The notes: a model not told the origin generated them from the letters alone. Numbered from the stretch's first letter, positions 18,721 through 27,773 are shown. The stretch is 64,000 nt of DNA from Verrucosispora sp. NA02020 (GCF_013364215.1 NZ_CP054923.1:2790001-2854000), one strand, 5' to 3'. Translations and numbers: made by a program.

Positions 18721-20254
18721 CGGACAGCACGCCTTTGAGGAAGAGCACGAGTGGCTGGTGGTGCACGGCGGGAAGGTCCCAGTGGTTCTCGAGGTTCTCG
18801 GCGAGGTGGTGCTCGGCGACGAGCCGCCCGCCGCGGTGCACCCGGATGACCGGATGCAGGTAGCTGGCGTCGTGGGCGTGTTCGGCGTCGTTCTCGGCGA
18901 TGCGGGGGATCGTGATGTCGAAGGGGTCGACCTGGTCGTGGTCCGGTCCGTACTCCAACGTGGCCACGACGGCGAACGGTGCGGGTCCCAGGCCGCCGTC
19001 GTGCAGGTAGTCGACCGGTACCTCCTCGTGGTAGCGCGCGGTGTCACCGGAGACGGTGACGACGTCGCCGAGGACGGCGAACTGCTGCCACAGTGCCGAG
19101 GTGCGGTTGAGGCGGGTGATGAGGGCGTCGGCGATCGCCTCCGGAGTGTTCTCCAGTGGTGTGGACGGCCAGGGTGAGTCGTGGTGGCGGACGGTCAGGA
19201 TGCGGTGCAGGGCGCGCACGCCGTACCGGAAGCCGTGGATGAATCCGCTGGTGGAGCGTTTGAAGTCGCGTTGTTGGGTGAGGGTGCCGGCGAAGTGCAG
19301 GCCCGGGACGTTCACCGACTCGTAGGCGGAGTTCTGCTCGGGGAAGCGGTCGTTGTGCACGAGTCGCGGTCGGGCGGAGGGGTCGAAGATGCTCGCGTCG
19401 AATCGGAACCCGGTGCAGAGGATGATCCGGTCGTAGTCGAGGTGCCGGGTCGACTCGACGGTGCGGGCGTAGCGGAAGTCGATGCGGTAGCCGCCGTCGT
19501 CGCGTCGGGTGATCCGTTCGACGGTGCCGTCGAGCACCGCGTTCTGTGACTTGAGCTGGTAGGTGTCGAGGAAGTTGTTGTTCACCGCGCGCAGGTGCCC
19601 GACGTAGTGGGACTGCCACGCCAGTTTGATCGAGTGCGGGCCGGCGACGTGGATGACCGCGGCGGTCTCGACGAGCGCGTCGGCGGTCTCGAAGGCCGAG
19701 TTGCCCTTGCCGATGATGAGCACACGCTGGTTGGTGAAGTCGTCCGGGTCGACGCTGACGGTGTCGTACCGCTCGGCGAGTGCGATGCCCTCGATCGGCG
19801 GGACGTAGAGCTGGGAGACCCCGGTGGCGACCACGACACGGTGGGCGGTCAGGGTGTCCTCGCCGGTGCAGACGGTGAACACGTCGCCGTCCCGTGCGAC
19901 CCGGGTGACCCGGGTGTCGTATCTGACCTGTAGGCCGTGGGCGAAGTCGGCGAGGTACCGCAGCAGGTCGTCCGCGTGGGGGAAGTAGCGCCGGCTGTAG
20001 TTCTTGAACAGCAGCGCCGGATCGTCGGTGAGCAGCGAGTTCCAGTCCGCCCGCAGGTTGAACTCCGGATCCTCGGAACCGGTCCAGATCTTGTTGATCG
20101 AGATGAGTTGCCGGTGCCGGGGATAGGTGGTGAAGAAGGTGCCCGGTGTGGGACCGGCTTCCAGCACCAGATAGTCACGACCGTCGCGCTGCAACAGGGC
20201 GGCGAGCTGGAGTCCAGCCGGTCCGGCTCCGATGATCAGGTAATCGAGCGGCAT
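18710..20254 (-). CDS. FAD-dependent monooxygenase-like protein (FOXRED2-like), paralogue 1
   Basis: The protein has 514 residues. A Rossmann FAD site (IIGAGPAGLQ) starts near residue 5, and a second dinucleotide site (LIIGKGNSAFE) lies near the middle, as in flavin monooxygenases with FAD and NADPH domains. The stretch YPRHRQLISINK and the segment FKRSTSGFIHGFRYGVRALH are shared almost exactly with the paralogue at 21825-23387. ATG 20254 is chosen because the paralogue begins the same way (MPLDYLIIG here, MTLDYLIIG there); a TTG at 20263 is the alternative. The gene lies divergent from the MIO lyase across a 63-base gap. An oxygenation step, possibly on nitrogen or carbon of an amino acid-derived substrate, is inferred. 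Confidence 0.8.
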   Translation of the reverse strand: MPLDYLIIGAGPAGLQLAALLQRDGRDYLVLEAGPTPGTFFTTYPRHRQLISINKIWTGSEDPEFNLRADWNSLLTDDPALLFKNYSRRYFPHADDLLRYLADFAHGLQVRYDTRVTRVARDGDVFTVCTGEDTLTAHRVVVATGVSQLYVPPIEGIALAERYDTVSVDPDDFTNQRVLIIGKGNSAFETADALVETAAVIHVAGPHSIKLAWQSHYVGHLRAVNNNFLDTYQLKSQNAVLDGTVERITRRDDGGYRIDFRYARTVESTRHLDYDRIILCTGFRFDASIFDPSARPRLVHNDRFPEQNSAYESVNVPGLHFAGTLTQQRDFKRSTSGFIHGFRYGVRALHRILTVRHHDSPWPSTPLENTPEAIADALITRLNRTSALWQQFAVLGDVVTVSGDTARYHEEVPVDYLHDGGLGPAPFAVVATLEYGPDHDQVDPFDITIPRIAENDAEHAHDASYLHPVIRVHRGGRLVAEHHLAENLENHWDLPAVHHQPLVLFLKGVLSDAD

Positions 20255-20275
20255 GCAGCGCAACGTAACGAGCTG

Positions 20276-20295
20276 ATCTCAGAGCGTTCTGAGAT
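20276..20295. promoter_or_regulatory. Palindromic operator in the divergent promoter of the MIO cluster
   Basis: The arms ATCTCAGA and TCTGAGAT are perfect inverted repeats around a GCGT spacer. The site lies in the 63-base gap between the two divergent arms of the cluster. A TAGGGT box at 20304-20309, 8 bases before the lyase ATG, looks like the -10 element of a leaderless transcript, so the palindrome would cover its -35 region. A dimeric regulator binding here could control both arms. Confidence 0.6.
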
Positions 20296-20317
20296 TCCGC
20301 CTCTAGGGTCCGGTCGC

Positions 20318-21814
20318 ATGACGAGAAAGGTAGATCTCGCGGCCCCGCTGCGGATCGCCGACCTGAGCGCCGCTCGCGACCCGGTGACGGTCGTGGTCGG
20401 GCCGCAGGTCCGGCAACGGGTCGCGACCGCCCGCGCGTTCCTGTCCGACGTGCTCGGCGACGACCGCGCGGTGTACGGCGCCACCACCGGCTTCGGTGCC
20501 CTGGTGGGGTACGCGGGCCGGGCCGAGCTGCGCGACCAGGCCGACAACACACTCGCGCACCTCGGTGCGGGGCAGGGCCCGGACCTCGGACCGGAGGTCG
20601 TCCGCGCGACCCTGCTGATCCGGGCCCGGTCACTGGCCCGAGGCGCATCGGGAGTCTCCCCGCACGTCATCGACGCCCTCACCGCGATGCTCGCGACCAC
20701 CTTCGTCCCTGCGGTGCCCCGACTGGGATCGGTCGGCGCCAGCGGCGACCTGATCCCACTCGGCGCGGCCGCCCAGGCGCTGCGAGGACGCGGGTACGCC
20801 TACCTCGACGGCGTACGACTGCCCGCCGCCGAGGCGCTGGACAAGGCGGGTCTGACACCCCTGCCACTGGACGGCCGCGACGCCCTGGCCCTGGTCAACG
20901 GCACGTCGCTGACCACCGCGGCGGCGGCCCTCGCCCTGGACTCGGTGCGCGCCTCGCACCGGGCGGTCCAGATGCTCACCTGCCTGCTCGCCGACCTGCT
21001 CGGTAGCGACCCGCAGTTCCTCGACGCCCGGCTCCTGCGCGCCTACGGCCACCCGGGTGCCACCGACGTGGGCGCGTACATGCGCCGGGTCAGCGCCGGG
21101 CTCGTGCCGTCCGGCACACGCCCACTACAGGAGCCCTACAGCATCCGCTGCACACCACAACTGCTCGGCGCGGCGCAGGACGCCCTGCGCTACGTCGACT
21201 CCGTCGTCACCGCCGACCTCGACGGCGTCAGCGACAACCCGTTGTTCTTTCCCGACGAGGACCTCGTCGTGCACGGCGGCAACTTCTTCGGCCAACCGGC
21301 CGCGTTCGCCGCCGACCTGCTGTCGATGGTCGTGGCGCAGGTCGGCAACCTCGCCGAACGTCAACTCGACCTGCTCGTCGACCCGCACCGTAACGGCGGT
21401 CTGCCACCGATGCTGGCCGCTGGACCGGGACAGCAGCACGGCCTACAGGGCGTGCAACTGGCCGCGACCGCGCTGGTCGCCGAGATCCGCCGCGACGCCG
21501 TACCGGCGAGCATGCAGAGCCTGCCGACCAACCTGCACAACCAGGACGTCATCCCGCTGGGCACCCAGGCCGCGCTGCGGGCGCTGGACCAGGCCCGGCT
21601 GCTGCACCTGATCGTCGGGTCGCTCGCGGTGGGGCTGCGCCAGGCCGCGTACGTCGGCGCCCGTGAACCGACCGCGCCCGGCTGCGCCGAGGTGCTGGCC
21701 GCGCTGGTCGCGGCCGTACCGCCGATCGACCCCGACCGGCCGTTGGACGGTGACGTACGGCGCGCCGCCGACGTCATCGCGACTGTCGACGTTTCTCCGA
21801 ACTCTCTCACCTGA
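20318..21814 (+). CDS. MIO-type aromatic amino acid ammonia-lyase / aminomutase
   Basis: The protein has 498 residues. The Ala-Ser-Gly triad that cyclises to the MIO prosthetic group is at 141-143 (VGASGDLIPL). The catalytic tyrosine is near residue 53 (VYGATTGFG), and LVNGTS, YSIRCTPQ and DNPLF are all present. His81 (LAHLGAG) aligns with the selectivity histidine of tyrosine-type enzymes, and NQDV rather than the histidase-type NQED appears near the C-terminus. I therefore read it as a tyrosine- or phenylalanine-type lyase or aminomutase rather than HutH. It would deaminate the amino acid to a cinnamate/coumarate or shift the amino group to beta. It heads a coupled five-gene run, probably as a leaderless transcript. 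Confidence 0.85.
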   Translation: MTRKVDLAAPLRIADLSAARDPVTVVVGPQVRQRVATARAFLSDVLGDDRAVYGATTGFGALVGYAGRAELRDQADNTLAHLGAGQGPDLGPEVVRATLLIRARSLARGASGVSPHVIDALTAMLATTFVPAVPRLGSVGASGDLIPLGAAAQALRGRGYAYLDGVRLPAAEALDKAGLTPLPLDGRDALALVNGTSLTTAAAALALDSVRASHRAVQMLTCLLADLLGSDPQFLDARLLRAYGHPGATDVGAYMRRVSAGLVPSGTRPLQEPYSIRCTPQLLGAAQDALRYVDSVVTADLDGVSDNPLFFPDEDLVVHGGNFFGQPAAFAADLLSMVVAQVGNLAERQLDLLVDPHRNGGLPPMLAAGPGQQHGLQGVQLAATALVAEIRRDAVPASMQSLPTNLHNQDVIPLGTQAALRALDQARLLHLIVGSLAVGLRQAAYVGAREPTAPGCAEVLAALVAAVPPIDPDRPLDGDVRRAADVIATVDVSPNSLT

Positions 21815-21824
21815 GGTGGCTGCT

Positions 21825-23387
21825 GTGACGCTTGACTATCTGATCATCGGGGCCGGGCCGGCCGGCCTGCAGCTCGCCGCCCTGCTGGAGGCCGACGGTA
21901 AGCACGACTATCTGGTGCTGGAGGGCGCGGACATCCCGGGGGCGTTCTTCGCCCGCTATCCCCGCCACCGGCAACTGATCTCCATCAACAAGCCGCACAC
22001 CGGCTCCGACGATCCCGAGGCGAATCTGCGGCTGGACTGGAACTCGCTGCTCAGCGACGATCCCGCACTGCGGTTCACCGGCTACACCGAGCGGTACTTC
22101 CCGCACGCCGACGTGATGCTGCGCTACCTGGCGGACTTCGCCGCGAAGACGGGCGCGAAGGTCCGCTACGACTCCCGGGTGACGTCGGTCGGCAAGGTCG
22201 ACGGGATCTTCGAGGTCCAGGCCGGACAGACCTACCGGGCGCGGCGCCTCATCGTCGCCACCGGTGTCTCCCGGCCGTACCTCCCGCAGATCCCGGGCCT
22301 GGAACTCGCCGAACAGTACGCGGACATGTCCGTCGACCCGCGCGACTACCTCGACCAGAAGGTCCTGATCATCGGCAAGGGAAACTCCGCCTTCGAGACC
22401 GCGGACAACCTGATGGAGACCACCACCCTGATCCATCTCGCCGGGCCGAGTTCGGTCCGGATGGCCTGGCGGACCCACTACGTGGGGCACCTGCGCGCGG
22501 TCAACAACAACTTCCTCGACACCTACCAGCTGAAGTCCGCGAACGCGATCCTGGACGGCGACGTCCGACGCATCGAGCGCGACGGCACCGGCTTCCGGGT
22601 CACGTTCGCGTTCTCCCGCGCCGACGAGGTGACCAAGGAACTCTGGTACGACCGGGTGCTCGCCTGCACCGGATTCGCCTTCGACCCGTCGATCTTCGAC
22701 GACACCTGCCGCCCGGAACTGACGATCAAGGACCGCTTCCCGGCCCAGACCCCCGCCTGGGAGTCGGTGAACGTCCCCGACCTCTACTTCGCCGGAACCC
22801 TCAGCCAGCAACGCGACTTCAAACGCTCCACCAGCGGCTTCATCCACGGCTTCCGGTACGCCGTGCGGGCCCTGCACAAGATCCTCGAACGACGGTACGA
22901 CGACACGCCCTGGCCGTCGGCGGCGCTGGACGCCACCGCGGAGTCGATCACCGATGCCATCATCGCCCGCGTCAACCGCACCTCCGCCCTGTGGCAGCAG
23001 TTCGGCTTCCTCGCCGACGTGGTCACCGTCGCCGGACCACACGCGCGCTACCACGACGAGGTACCCGTCGACTACTTCACCGAGACCGGCCTGCGCACCG
23101 CCGACCACGACCACCGGCACGCTTTCGTCGTGACCCTGGAGTACGGCCCCGAGCACGACCAGGTGGATCCGTTCGACATCACGGTCGGCCGGGTCGCCCA
23201 GAACGTCGTCGGCCAGGCCCACGCCGCCGCCTACCTGCACCCCGTCGTCCGCTACCACCGGGACGGGCAGGTCGTGGACACCCACCACCTGGCGGAGAAC
23301 CTGGAGAACCAGTGGGACCGACCCGATGTCCACGTCGCGCCGCTGACCGCGTTCCTCGACCGCTGCCTGAGCAGCGCACAGGGCTGA
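21825..23387 (+). CDS. FAD-dependent monooxygenase-like protein (FOXRED2-like), paralogue 2
   Basis: The protein has 520 residues. GTG 21825 follows GAGG 7 bases upstream, and the N-terminus matches paralogue 1 (18710-20254) closely throughout. FAD site IIGAGPAGLQ, second nucleotide site LIIGKGNSAFE and the shared LISINK and FKRSTSGFIHGFRY segments are present. The two copies differ most in the substrate-side middle region and in the C-terminal ~60 residues, so they probably act on different intermediates of one pathway. The gene lies 10 bases after the lyase stop and 1 base before the FMN oxidase, in one transcription unit. Confidence 0.82.
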   Translation: MTLDYLIIGAGPAGLQLAALLEADGKHDYLVLEGADIPGAFFARYPRHRQLISINKPHTGSDDPEANLRLDWNSLLSDDPALRFTGYTERYFPHADVMLRYLADFAAKTGAKVRYDSRVTSVGKVDGIFEVQAGQTYRARRLIVATGVSRPYLPQIPGLELAEQYADMSVDPRDYLDQKVLIIGKGNSAFETADNLMETTTLIHLAGPSSVRMAWRTHYVGHLRAVNNNFLDTYQLKSANAILDGDVRRIERDGTGFRVTFAFSRADEVTKELWYDRVLACTGFAFDPSIFDDTCRPELTIKDRFPAQTPAWESVNVPDLYFAGTLSQQRDFKRSTSGFIHGFRYAVRALHKILERRYDDTPWPSAALDATAESITDAIIARVNRTSALWQQFGFLADVVTVAGPHARYHDEVPVDYFTETGLRTADHDHRHAFVVTLEYGPEHDQVDPFDITVGRVAQNVVGQAHAAAYLHPVVRYHRDGQVVDTHHLAENLENQWDRPDVHVAPLTAFLDRCLSSAQG

Positions 23388-23388
23388 C

Positions 23389-24450
23389 ATGCTCACCCTG
23401 GACGGAACGCAGCTCAACCTGGCCGACGTGGCCGACGGTGCACGGCGTCGCCTGGACCCCGTGCACTGGGACTTCTTCGCCGGCGGGGCCGGCGACGAAC
23501 GCACGCTGCGCGCCAACGAGGACGCCTTCACCCGACGCTGGATCCTGCCCCGGATCCTGCGCGGCACGCGCGACCGCGACCTGCGGATCTCACTTCTGGG
23601 CAGGCGAGTCTCGATGCCGGTGCTGATCGCACCGACCGCCTTCCACCGGCTGGCCCACCCCGAGGGAGAGGTGGCCACCGCGCGCGCCGCCGCCGACGCC
23701 GACACGATCATGGTGGTCAGCATGGCCGCGACCCGGCCGGTCGAGGAGATCGCCGCCGTCGGCGGGCCGCTGTGGTTCCAGCTCTATCCACAGTCGGATC
23801 TCGCGTTCACCGCAGCCCTGGTCCGGCGCGCCGAGGCCGCCGGTTGCCGCGCCCTGGTCGTCACGGTCGACTCGCCCGTGTTCGGCCGACGCGAACGCGA
23901 CCTGCGGCACCGCTTCGTCGACCTGCCACCCGGCCTGGTCTGCGAGAACATGCGCGACCCGAGCGGCCGGATCCGCGACATCGAGATGGACGCCGGGCTC
24001 GACTGGGGACGCATCGGCCGGCTGCGGGAACTGACGACGCTGCCGATCCTGCTCAAGGGGATCCTGCACCCCGCCGACGCCCGGCTGGCCGTCGCACACG
24101 GCATCGACGGTGTGCTGGTCTCCAACCACGGCGGCCGACAACTCGACGCAGCGGTCCCCACCCTCGACGCGTTGCCCGGCATCGTCGCCGCCGTCGAGGG
24201 TCGACTACCGGTGCTGCTCGACGGCGGCATCCGCCGGGGAACCGACATCCTGGTGGCGCTCGCACTCGGCGCGACCGCAGTGCTGATCGGACGCCCGGTG
24301 CTCTGGGGCCTCGCCGTGGGCGGCACCGACGGCGTGCGGCACGTCCTCGACCTGCTGTACGCCGACCTCGACCGGGCGATGGCGCTGGCCGGCGCCGCCG
24401 TACCCGGCGACCTGACCGGCGACCTGGTCACCACGGCGGCACCCGGATGA
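23389..24450 (+). CDS. FMN-dependent alpha-hydroxy-acid oxidase/dehydrogenase
   Basis: The protein has 353 residues and is the TIM-barrel FMN family of lactate, glycolate and mandelate oxidases. Visible are the FMN/active-site lysine (LLKGIL, K223), the catalytic histidine in SNHGGRQLD (H247), and the C-terminal LLDGGIRRGTD and ALGATAVLIGRP phosphate-binding loops. It oxidises a 2-hydroxy acid to a 2-oxo acid. 4-Hydroxymandelate oxidases of glycopeptide clusters belong to this family, and with an aromatic amino acid lyase next door an aromatic hydroxy acid is a reasonable substrate guess. The stop overlaps the start of the P450 (ATGA). Confidence 0.88.
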   Translation: MLTLDGTQLNLADVADGARRRLDPVHWDFFAGGAGDERTLRANEDAFTRRWILPRILRGTRDRDLRISLLGRRVSMPVLIAPTAFHRLAHPEGEVATARAAADADTIMVVSMAATRPVEEIAAVGGPLWFQLYPQSDLAFTAALVRRAEAAGCRALVVTVDSPVFGRRERDLRHRFVDLPPGLVCENMRDPSGRIRDIEMDAGLDWGRIGRLRELTTLPILLKGILHPADARLAVAHGIDGVLVSNHGGRQLDAAVPTLDALPGIVAAVEGRLPVLLDGGIRRGTDILVALALGATAVLIGRPVLWGLAVGGTDGVRHVLDLLYADLDRAMALAGAAVPGDLTGDLVTTAAPG

Positions 24451-25784
24451 GCACAACGACCGTCCTGACCGTCCTGATGGTGTGCGGCGCCGCCTGGACC
24501 GTCCCGTACTGGCTGCCACCGGCCGTCGTCCGGCTCCGGGAATGGGTCTTCGCCAGAGTCAACGGCAGTGAGGGCATTCCGGTCCCGGGCCCCACCGTCG
24601 GCATGGACCACTTCGAGCGGGTGTACGCGGACCCGGCCGCCGACGGCCGCAGCCGGGGAGCCGGACTGTCGGACCTGTTCTGGTACTGGCTGGCACCCGG
24701 GCCGCAGATGCACCAGGAACACCTGGAGCCGGGCGAGCGCTACCGGACGGTCGCCGCCACCACCAGACGGGTCCTGGCCATCCGCCGGGAACGCGCCGAC
24801 GCCCTCGCCACCGCCGCCACCCGCCGGGTGCTCGACGAACTACCCGCTGACCGAACCAGCCACGTGCGGCTGCGTGACCTGATGATGCCGGTCTGGGCCG
24901 AGGTCTACCACGAGCTGGTCTTCGACGAGGTGGCCACACCCGCGGCCCGGGCCCTCATCGTCGCCAACGCCGACGACGTCGTCACCGCGCTCAAGTGCCT
25001 CGGGCCGCGCCACATGCACCGACGCGACCGGTTGACCCGACACCTGCGCGACCGGATCGAGGCAGGCACGTGTCCGGTGACACTGCCACCCCCGTTCTCC
25101 ACCCAGGACACCGCCTGGTACCTACAGGGCGCCTTCTTCAACACCGCGATCGTGCAGATGTCCGAGGCGATGGCGCACGTGCTGCTGGCGCTGGCCACAC
25201 ATCCCGAGCTCCAACACGATGCCGACGACGACGCGCTCGACCGGGTCATCGACGAGACACTGCGGGTGTACCCGCTCTTCGGCGTCGCCCACCGGATCAC
25301 CTCGGCACCGATCACGCTGCCCACGGGGCTGTCCCTGCCCACCGGGTCGGTGCTGCTGTTCAACTACCCGGCCTTCCACCGAGGGGGAGCCGCCGCCGAT
25401 GGCCGGTTCGCCCCGGACCGCTGGCGCACGCTCGCGCGCGGCGACGCACACTTCATCCCGTTCGGCGTACCCGCCAACCGGGCCTGCCCGGCCCGCGGCA
25501 CCGCGCCGATCATGCTGCGCGCGGCGACCCGCGAGGTCCTGCGCCGGTACGCCCTGACCTCCTCGGCCTCCCACACCCGGTCGCTGCCGAGCCGAGGCCC
25601 CGCCTACCTGACCCCGCCCGGGCACCCCGGCCCGGGACGGCTGCGGCTGGCCGCCATGCGGCTGCGGGACCGGTGGGCCGATGTGGGCCGCAGCGTCCGA
25701 CAACTGGTCTTCGGCACCTTCATGGTCGTCGACGCCCGCCGGAAACGGTTGTGCACCACCTACTTCGAGAAGGCGGTCCGATGA
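24447..25784 (+). CDS. Cytochrome P450
   Basis: The protein has 445 residues. The K-helix ExxR is ETLR (270-273), a PDRW segment replaces PERF, and the haem loop is FIPFGVPANRACPARG with Cys350. A hydrophobic N-terminal stretch (VLTVLMVCGAAWTVPYWLPP) could anchor it to the membrane, which is unusual for bacterial P450s. The I-helix region (GAFFNTAIVQMSEAMAHV) lacks the usual acid-threonine pair, so oxygen activation may be atypical, or the enzyme may not be a standard monooxygenase. A tail of about 70 residues follows the haem region. It is coupled to the genes on both sides by ATGA overlaps. Confidence 0.82.
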   Translation: MSTTTVLTVLMVCGAAWTVPYWLPPAVVRLREWVFARVNGSEGIPVPGPTVGMDHFERVYADPAADGRSRGAGLSDLFWYWLAPGPQMHQEHLEPGERYRTVAATTRRVLAIRRERADALATAATRRVLDELPADRTSHVRLRDLMMPVWAEVYHELVFDEVATPAARALIVANADDVVTALKCLGPRHMHRRDRLTRHLRDRIEAGTCPVTLPPPFSTQDTAWYLQGAFFNTAIVQMSEAMAHVLLALATHPELQHDADDDALDRVIDETLRVYPLFGVAHRITSAPITLPTGLSLPTGSVLLFNYPAFHRGGAAADGRFAPDRWRTLARGDAHFIPFGVPANRACPARGTAPIMLRAATREVLRRYALTSSASHTRSLPSRGPAYLTPPGHPGPGRLRLAAMRLRDRWADVGRSVRQLVFGTFMVVDARRKRLCTTYFEKAVR

Positions 25785-27049
25785 CCCCCACAGAGCTGGC
25801 ACCACGGTTCTTCATCGCCGTCACGGTGATCCTGATCTTCTGCAAAGGAGTCGCCTGGCTCCTCGGCAAAGCCGGCCAGCCCGCCGTGGTCAGCGAGATG
25901 CTCGCCGGCGTACTGCTCGGTCCGTCGCTGCTCGGACTCTTCCTGCCCGACGTGCAGAACGCCCTGTTCCCCGCACCCCTGCTGCCGATCCTCTACGTCG
26001 TGGGCCAGGTCGGTCTGGTGCTGTTCATGTTCCAGGCCGGGTACGCGTTCAGCGCCCACCGGGTCGCCGGCCTCGCCGGCACCGCCGGAGTGGTCTCCCT
26101 GGCCGGGGTCCTCGCGCCGCTCCTGCTGGGAGTGCTGCTGGTCCTGGTGACCGCCGACGCCGTCCCGGTCAGAGCCGACGGCACCTCACTCGGGGTCTCC
26201 GCCGCGTTCGTCGGCGTCGCCCTGGCCATCACCGCGTTCCCGATGCTGGCCCGCATCATCACCGAACGCGGCCACGCCGGCACCCGGCACGGCACACTCT
26301 CCCTGGCCAGCGGCGCGATCGACGACCTGGCCGCCTGGATCATGCTCGCCGCCGTCCTCGCTGTCGCCTCCGGCCGCGCCGGTCCCGCGATCGTCACCGC
26401 CGGCGGCACGCTCCTGTTCGGACTTCTGCTCTGGTTCGGCGGACGTCCGATCACCACCGCGCTGATGACCCACCGCGCTCTCAACGACCGCGCCCGGCTG
26501 CTCGGCACCGTCGCGCTGCTCTTCCTGGTCGCCTGGTACACCGACGAGATCGGGCTGTACGCGGTCTTCGGCGCGTTCGCCGTCGGCGTGGTGATGCCGC
26601 GCACCGACAACACCGACCGGGTGGTGGACACCCTCACGCCCGTCGCGGCGACGCTCTTCCTGCCGTTGTTCTTCACCTACTCGGGTCTGCGCACGGAATT
26701 CGGACTGCTCGGCTCACCGCCGGTGCTGCTCTTCGCCCTGGCGTGCGTGACCGCGGCGATCGTCGGCAAGTTCGGCGCCTGCTGGGCTGCGGCCAGGCTT
26801 CGAGGGGAGCCGTCGGGTGTCGCGTTGCGCGTCGGCGCACTGATGAACGCCCGCGGCCTCATGCAGCTCATCGCGCTCAACGTCGGGTTGGAGGCGGGCA
26901 TCGTGAACCCCGCCCTGTTCACCGTGCTGGTCCTGGTCGCGCTGGTCACCACCCTGATGACCACGCCGATGCTGAGCTGGATCGCGCGTCGGGAAGCCCG
27001 ACACTCCGACACCACACACCCACCCGCGATGGCGGTTTCACATAGTTGA
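25781..27049 (+). CDS. Cation/proton antiporter (CPA2, KefB/NapA-like)
   Basis: The protein has 422 residues with about 12 membrane segments. The early segment with SEMLAGVLLGPSLLGLF is the typical CPA2 start, and the central VGVALAITAFPMLARI and SLASGAIDDLAAWIML stretches carry the conserved aspartate region of the ion site. The C-terminal half ends GALMNARGLMQLIALNVGLEAGI, also conserved. There is no cytosolic TrkA-N domain. It overlaps the P450 by ATGA and closes the operon. Antiporters of this type accompany some natural product clusters and may export a product or balance ions. Confidence 0.88.
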   Translation: MTPTELAPRFFIAVTVILIFCKGVAWLLGKAGQPAVVSEMLAGVLLGPSLLGLFLPDVQNALFPAPLLPILYVVGQVGLVLFMFQAGYAFSAHRVAGLAGTAGVVSLAGVLAPLLLGVLLVLVTADAVPVRADGTSLGVSAAFVGVALAITAFPMLARIITERGHAGTRHGTLSLASGAIDDLAAWIMLAAVLAVASGRAGPAIVTAGGTLLFGLLLWFGGRPITTALMTHRALNDRARLLGTVALLFLVAWYTDEIGLYAVFGAFAVGVVMPRTDNTDRVVDTLTPVAATLFLPLFFTYSGLRTEFGLLGSPPVLLFALACVTAAIVGKFGACWAAARLRGEPSGVALRVGALMNARGLMQLIALNVGLEAGIVNPALFTVLVLVALVTTLMTTPMLSWIARREARHSDTTHPPAMAVSHS

Positions 27050-27061
27050 AGAGACAACTAT
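27042..27061. promoter_or_regulatory. Inverted repeat before the two-component genes
   Basis: ATAGTTG and CAACTAT form perfect 7-base arms around AAGAGA. The left arm overlaps the antiporter stop codon. The patch is AT-rich and followed by TTGGTT and TCTATG, which could be -35 and -10 elements of a promoter reading into the response regulator. It may be an operator, perhaps for autoregulation. Confidence 0.45.
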
Positions 27062-27101
27062 TGGTTATTGCATCGGCATGGATCTATGGGATCGTGGACA
27101 C

Positions 27102-27773
27102 ATGCGGGGGGAAAGATCGAACCGGCTACTGCTGGTCGAGGACGACGACGACCTGACCGAGTTACTCACCGAGACGCTCAGCCACGACGGCTACCTCGTC
27201 GACCGCGCCTCCGACGGCCAACGCGGACTGCATCTCGGGCTCACCCGACCCTACGACGTCATGGTCATCGACCGTAAGCTGCCCGCCCTCGACGGCCTCG
27301 ACCTCGTCACCCGGCTACGCGCCCGCGCGATCCCCGCCCGGACCCTCATGCTCACCGCGCTGGGCACCGTCGGCGACCGGATCGCCGGACTCGACGCAGG
27401 CGCCGACGACTACCTGATCAAACCCTTCGACCTCGACGAACTCAGCGCCCGCGTCCGGGCCCTGTGCCGACGCACCACCGAGCCGACCCACGTACTCCGT
27501 ATCGGCGCCGGACTCCTCGACCTCGCACCCCGCGACGCGGTCCTACCCGACGGCACCCGAATAGCCCTGTCCACCCGCGAATTCGAACTACTGCGGGTCC
27601 TGGCAGCCCAACCCACCACCGTCCACCCACGAACCACCCTGCGCCGCAGGGTCTTCGAGGAGGCCGCCGCCGCATCCATCGTCGACACCTACGTCTACTA
27701 CCTCCGCCGCAAACTCGGCCGCACGGTCATACGCACCGTGCACGGCCTCGGCTACCGGCTCGGCACCCTCTGA
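27102..27773 (+). CDS. Response regulator, OmpR/PhoB family
   Basis: The protein has 223 residues from ATG 27102. An in-frame ATG at 27078 would add eight residues before the receiver domain, and neither start has a clear Shine-Dalgarno. The receiver has the acidic pocket (LLLVEDDDD), phospho-acceptor D57 (MVIDRKLP) and the conserved lysine (DDYLIKPFD). The C-terminal winged helix shows LSTREFELLRVLA and DTYVYYLRRKLG. The gene overlaps the kinase gene by one base (TGATG). Position right after the MIO operon suggests it regulates that cluster, but this is inference. Confidence 0.92.
   Translation: MRGERSNRLLLVEDDDDLTELLTETLSHDGYLVDRASDGQRGLHLGLTRPYDVMVIDRKLPALDGLDLVTRLRARAIPARTLMLTALGTVGDRIAGLDAGADDYLIKPFDLDELSARVRALCRRTTEPTHVLRIGAGLLDLAPRDAVLPDGTRIALSTREFELLRVLAAQPTTVHPRTTLRRRVFEEAAAASIVDTYVYYLRRKLGRTVIRTVHGLGYRLGTL

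Noticed and set aside
20318..21814. Annotation as histidine ammonia-lyase (HutH)
   Set aside because: NQDV replaces the NQED motif, no hut genes are nearby, and the context is oxidative tailoring rather than histidine breakdown.
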